From positions 47,143,001 to 47,207,000 of the forward strand of contig NC_092524.1 of NCBI RefSeq assembly GCF_037038585.1: a stretch of DNA of 64,000 bases, given 5' to 3'. Shown here in pieces: positions 61,401 to 64,000 of the stretch (its first letter is position 1; the number at the start of each line of letters is the position of its first letter). The stretch comes from Patagioenas fasciata (Eukaryota > Chordata > Aves > Columbiformes > Columbidae). Position numbers and translations under genes: made by a program. The notes below the pieces were generated by a model. It did no database searches. It saw only the letters and a program-made list of their open reading frames with translations, and was not told where the DNA came from.

Positions 61401-61623
61401 ACGCAGGTCAGGATTGCTGGAGATCACTTTAAAAACCAAGGAGCTCATTCATCAGAACCAGGTGACTCAGGCCGAGCTGGACCGGCTGAAGCATCAAACA
61501 CAGCTTTTCATAGAGGCAATAAAGAACAATGCTCCACAGTCATGGGCAGAGCTAGAAGCATCTCTAACAGGATCTGATAAAGCTGGTAGCAACCTTGAAG
61601 ACTCCACTTATCCCAGTGTGTAA
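55381..61623 (+). CDS. CIPC: CIPC, CLOCK-interacting pacemaker (three coding exons joined)
   Basis: Join 55381-55453, 56348-56517 and 60745-61623, giving 373 residues plus TAA. The junctions are GT/AG and the frame is exact (73+170 nt = 81 codons, then 293 codons with stop). I recognise the family from the block [18 protein letters not shown], the segment ending [30 protein letters not shown], and the C-terminal [10 protein letters not shown]...[13 protein letters not shown] region. Human CIPC is, as I recall, about 399 residues. In mammals CIPC is a vertebrate-specific repressor that binds CLOCK and inhibits CLOCK-BMAL1 transcription in the nucleus. Visible parts: acidic/serine N-terminus (about 12-50), basic KKR patch near residue 123 and HKR patch in the middle, a long low-complexity Ser/Pro/Thr region, and a predicted helical, coiled-coil-like segment (about 291-355) that carries CLOCK binding in the family. 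The start is uncertain: ATG at 55381 is the first in-frame ATG after an in-frame TAG at 55339; ATG at 55414 (362 residues) is the alternative. Confidence 0.93.
55454..56347 (+). other. CIPC: CIPC intron 2
   Basis: The 894-bp intron lies between GTTTAG and the acceptor CTGGCAG. Its boundaries are fixed by the conserved residues on both sides (SGYS / DGSSEC). No repeat or additional exon is recognised. Confidence 0.85.
56348..56517 (+). CDS. CIPC: CIPC coding exon 2
   Basis: This 170-nt exon follows the acceptor CTGGCAG and ends CAG before GTAGGG. It encodes [20 protein letters not shown] and continues to [13 protein letters not shown]. The acidic serine-rich start and the [11 protein letters not shown] end are the most conserved parts compared with mammalian CIPC from memory. 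The middle (about [13 protein letters not shown]) differs from mammals, as expected for a disordered linker. The frame is phase 1 in and phase 0 out. Confidence 0.92.
56518..60744 (+). other. CIPC: CIPC intron 3
   Basis: The 4.2-kb intron runs from GTAGGG to TTCTCAG. It holds a plus-strand CR1 fragment (58885-59615), AT-rich TA repeats near 57690-57715 and short poly-A/T runs. The last 126 bp are open in the frame of the final exon, but no conserved coding sequence is seen there. Confidence 0.85.
58885..59615 (+). mobile_element. CR1 LINE fragment, 3' end, in CIPC intron 3
   Basis: This is a 5'-truncated CR1 retrotransposon in the sense orientation of CIPC. The DNA follows the end of CR1 ORF2, with a CR1-like open stretch at 59311-59535 containing the typical [16 protein letters not shown] motif of the ORF2 C-terminus. 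It finishes in the characteristic CR1 tail (GGTCCTTTCCAGCCCCAACC, then ATTCTGTGATTCAGTG). In-frame stops and frame changes upstream make it non-functional, and there is no poly-A tail, as normal for CR1. Confidence 0.92.
60745..61623 (+). CDS. CIPC: CIPC final coding exon, with basic patches and C-terminal CLOCK-binding helix
   Basis: This 879-nt exon (293 codons with stop) follows a pyrimidine-rich tract ending TTCTCAG. It begins GSSSQLQSW, where human has one extra Ser as I recall. It carries a KKR patch near protein residue 123, a Ser/Pro/Thr-rich middle with KR-containing NHKRLC, and the conserved helical C-terminus from [10 protein letters not shown] (residue 291) through [22 protein letters not shown] to SWAELEASL. 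The open frame extends 126 bp upstream into the intron as far as an ATG at 60619. That extension reads as intron (U-rich, directly before a good acceptor) and is not conserved with the mammalian protein. Confidence 0.95.
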   Translation, partial: GSSSQLQSWTVQPSFEVIPAQPQLVFLRPSIPPPVNPHPLGKKRSDSTSYLPILNSYPKIAPQPCKRDHSFDLEECQETSNHKRLCTEAPKMETSPVSRSTGLPTSPFAHLPVNFKTPQDSNHQSSSTLVTSGKLSALPGFHRVSSDTQKVAGVTSLLPFGTSQAAKCTPHESEGATQTTMQSAVWSPPLVPEEICTTPELLLQQQSKCRRFQNTLVVLRRSGLLEITLKTKELIHQNQVTQAELDRLKHQTQLFIEAIKNNAPQSWAELEASLTGSDKAGSNLEDSTYPSV

Positions 61624-61627
61624 TAAA
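61622..61627 (+). terminator. AATAAA overlapping the CIPC stop codon
   Basis: The hexamer AATAAA begins at the second base of the TAA stop. A U/GU-rich stretch (TTGTTTCTGTGCC) follows about 25 bases downstream. If cleaved here, the mRNA would have a 3' UTR of only a few tens of bases. Whether it is used cannot be told from sequence. Confidence 0.4.
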
Positions 61628-64000
61628 AAGGTACATAACTGTTCAAGTTGTTTCTGTGCCTCTGATTTCCTGTCTCAAGCTTTTACTTGAGCGGTTTCTG
61701 AGTCCAAGACTTGCAAAATGGCATGCTGTTAACAACTTGTCTTCAGAGGCAGTTGTGGGACTGAAACAGCATGGCGGGGTCTTGACAAGATGAGTATTTA
61801 CTATTTCAGAGTGACCTTGAACTCCATGCTAGCTTTGTGTACTTCCTTGAACTCGAGAAGCTTGGATGTGCTCTGCTGGCATGTTCCCATTTTTGGAGTG
61901 AAAAGACAGTCATTTGCAGTATTATGCAAGCAAGTATCTGCCTCTTCCCATCTGCAGATAGTCCTGACAATGGAACAGCAGAACAGGCCCCACTATTGGG
62001 CCATCATCAACTGCAAGTAGATGAAGGGCATTGGTGTGAGGAGAGGAAGCTTAATGTTGGTGGGGTGGTATCTTTGGGCTGTTGCTGTCCTTTCTGGGAA
62101 CAGAGAGTCTTGTTTGGGTGTTTTAATGTATTTAAATTAGTGGAGATCTGCTTGTGCTGAAGCAGCATTCTATATTTGTTGCAGTCTTTGGTCAAAGTGA
62201 TGAGTGACTTAGGACCCAAGTGAAATGACCTGCTTTGATGAGTATACTTTTGATTTTGATCTGTACAGTTGAGTGAGTGAAAATCACAAGGCTTGCACTG
62301 GAAATGTTTGTTCCAAAGCTATGTTTATTAATGGTTAACCAGTGTACAAGGCAAGTGGCTTTGGATTTTCTCAGTAGCAAACAGATTGAAGATTGTTATT
62401 GAAGACTGCAGTGACTTCTTTTTGAAACAGTATGAAGAAGATACTCATTCACCAGGATTTATTTGGCAAGACTAGTTGCATATTATTTGGTATGTATATC
62501 TTTAGTTTACAAGCCTAAACTCCTTTTTTTCTGCGAAATCAGTTTGCTAAATATACAAAAAAGGAGAGGGGTGAAAGGAAGCACAATGGCCTGTGGTGGA
62601 ACAAGTCCTTCTCCCATCCCACTTTCCTCCCTTTTTTATTTAGAGAAATCAGATGAATGTACCTGGAGAAAGAACGAGGGGAGGCAGGGGTGGGAGTAAA
62701 AAGTAAGAGAGAGATGTCAGCTTAGATAATCTCCCTGATAATTTTAGCTACCTGAGTTTGAACTTAAAAAATTAAAGACCCCACCAAAACATTTTTTCTT
62801 CTACATACATTTGTATCATTCCTAGCCTGCTTGTCTTGATATGTAGCTAACACCACTGTGTGCATAAGGTATTAGTCTTTACTGGTAGAGATCCACAGTA
62901 GTCACATTACAAAAGCTGTTCTGCAGATATTTATTTAATTTTATTTTACCTAAACACTTAACCATGTCACTGCCCTCAGTCTGAAGGGTTTTTTTCAGAG
63001 GCAGTCTGTGTAGAGAGCCAAGAATGACTTTGTCTAAGAATGTTAAGGAATCTGGATTGTTTATGGTATGATCCTTTCAGTGTGACAAAGTTTTTAAAAA
63101 ATTGTGCCGTCTAGGTCACCAGCTATTTTGATGTTTTGATCACTTTTATCATCTGTTTCAGATTCTTAAAAAAAAGAAGATACTTAAAAATAGAGTGGAT
63201 GTCTCACTAATTTGTGACTAGACCTTTTCATTTTCTGATGCCTCTGGGAATCAATATTGCAGAAGACAGTGGCTAATGCTTTTGTAGTCTTCCTCAAATA
63301 TGTGCATTAGAGAAATTGTGAGTTGCTTCTCTCCTGTACAGGGTTTCCTCCTTTTTAGACTGATGAAAAGAAATGCGGTACATGTCTTATAAAGAGACGA
63401 AATGTGAATTGTATTTGTACTAGCCATAGACCTAGAGAGAAATTTTGTGGCAAGCTTTGCCTTAGGGGAGCTGTAGCAAACTAACAGCCATGCCTTTCAT
63501 GGTATCCTGCCCACTTGCTGAAGACTAGTGCAGTACAAGGGAGCTGATTAAAAGACAAGTGTTCATAGACTATGTTCTGTCTTGTATTTTTTTAAATATA
63601 CCTGCTATAATTATGCATACTGGGATGTCTCGTAACTCACAGCACAGCAATATCAAAACTCAGTCAGCAAACCCAGAAGGCAGGAAGGCAGCATAGTACA
63701 GTGTAATAACATAGGACATGTCTGATATAATTCTTTTGGAATAAGTTGTGATATCTGCACTCAGTTCCATTTGGCAGGATAGAGGTGATGATACCTTAGG
63801 CCATTTGTGAAGGAATCCCAGGAGATAAGCTTGTTTCTTCTGAGCTTCTTACAGAAGGAGAGGGGCAGTAGGAGGCAGTTCCATTGATCTGATACCTGTA
63901 ATAGGCCTAGAGGTGAGGTGTGAGAAAATGTATAGGATATCTTTGCTGCTTTCCTGAAATCCTGGTTCTACCCATCAAATAGGAGAATTTGAAGTTCAGG
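61624..64000 (+). other. CIPC: CIPC 3' UTR and downstream sequence (end undetermined)
   Basis: The stop TAA (61621-61623) is overlapped by AATAAA at 61622-61627. Later candidate signals are ATTAAA at 62771-62776 and ATTAAA at 63547-63552. An AU-rich ATTTATTTA lies at 62929-62937. No other gene is recognised to the window end. The mammalian 3' UTR is long (about 3 kb as I recall), so the transcript may run beyond 64000. Short open frames here show no coding character. Confidence 0.55.

Noticed and set aside
60619..61623. 334-codon frame as a single-exon gene
   Set aside because: Residues after 60745 are the conserved last CIPC exon. The 42 residues before it are unconserved intron sequence directly upstream of a good acceptor.
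1..64000. Bacterial-type features: operons, ribosome binding sites, CRISPR arrays, insertion sequences, replication origins
   Set aside because: The sequence is avian nuclear DNA with introns, CR1 and LTR elements. The only tandem repeat arrays are microsatellites with no spacer structure.

Overview
The window is vertebrate nuclear DNA and almost certainly from a bird. It carries CR1 LINEs of the avian type, one of them with a recognisable reverse-transcriptase fragment on the minus strand. It also has three solo LTR-like elements, old MIR/CR1 relics shared among amniotes, and a spliced gene whose protein I recognise as CIPC (CLOCK-interacting pacemaker, formerly KIAA1737). No prokaryotic, viral or plasmid gene organisation is present. 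The species cannot be fixed from the sequence alone. Comparisons with mammalian CIPC, and with CR1, MIR and LTR consensus sequences, come from memory; no search was run.

Layout. Positions 1 to about 51,860 are a gene desert with no coding gene I can support. By general vertebrate synteny this would be the interval between IRF2BPL and CIPC, but IRF2BPL itself is not in the window. The desert holds a (GA)-rich purine tract (2388-2512), a pure 163-bp TTCC microsatellite (10,562-10,724), a head-to-head pair of tRNA-like repeat ends (12.7-13.0 kb), three solo LTR-like elements (13.9-14.6, 20.4-21.2 and 28.4-28.9 kb), a run of minus-strand CR1 elements of different ages (31.0-42.4 kb), and MIR relics (43.2 and 44.9 kb). 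The rest is AT-rich sequence with no recognisable content.

From 51.9 kb onward is the CIPC locus on the plus strand. A CpG island (about 51,880-52,720) contains NRF1-, ETS-, Sp1- and CCAAT-type sites and a non-coding first exon with a clear splice donor at 52,326/52,327. Coding sequence follows in three exons (55,381-55,453; 56,348-56,517; 60,745-61,623) with conventional GT/AG junctions and an exactly continuous frame, giving 373 residues. A second CR1 fragment (plus strand) sits in the last intron. The 3' UTR runs to an undetermined point, possibly past the window end.

The most interesting gene-level observations are at the two ends of the CIPC reading frame. An ATG aligning with the human start codon is followed four codons later by an in-frame TAG, and an upstream ORF ends by overlapping the next in-frame ATG by one base. 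At the other end, the stop codon overlaps a canonical AATAAA. I found no evidence of a new multi-gene system; the rest of the interest lies in repeats and in candidate regulatory DNA of the desert.
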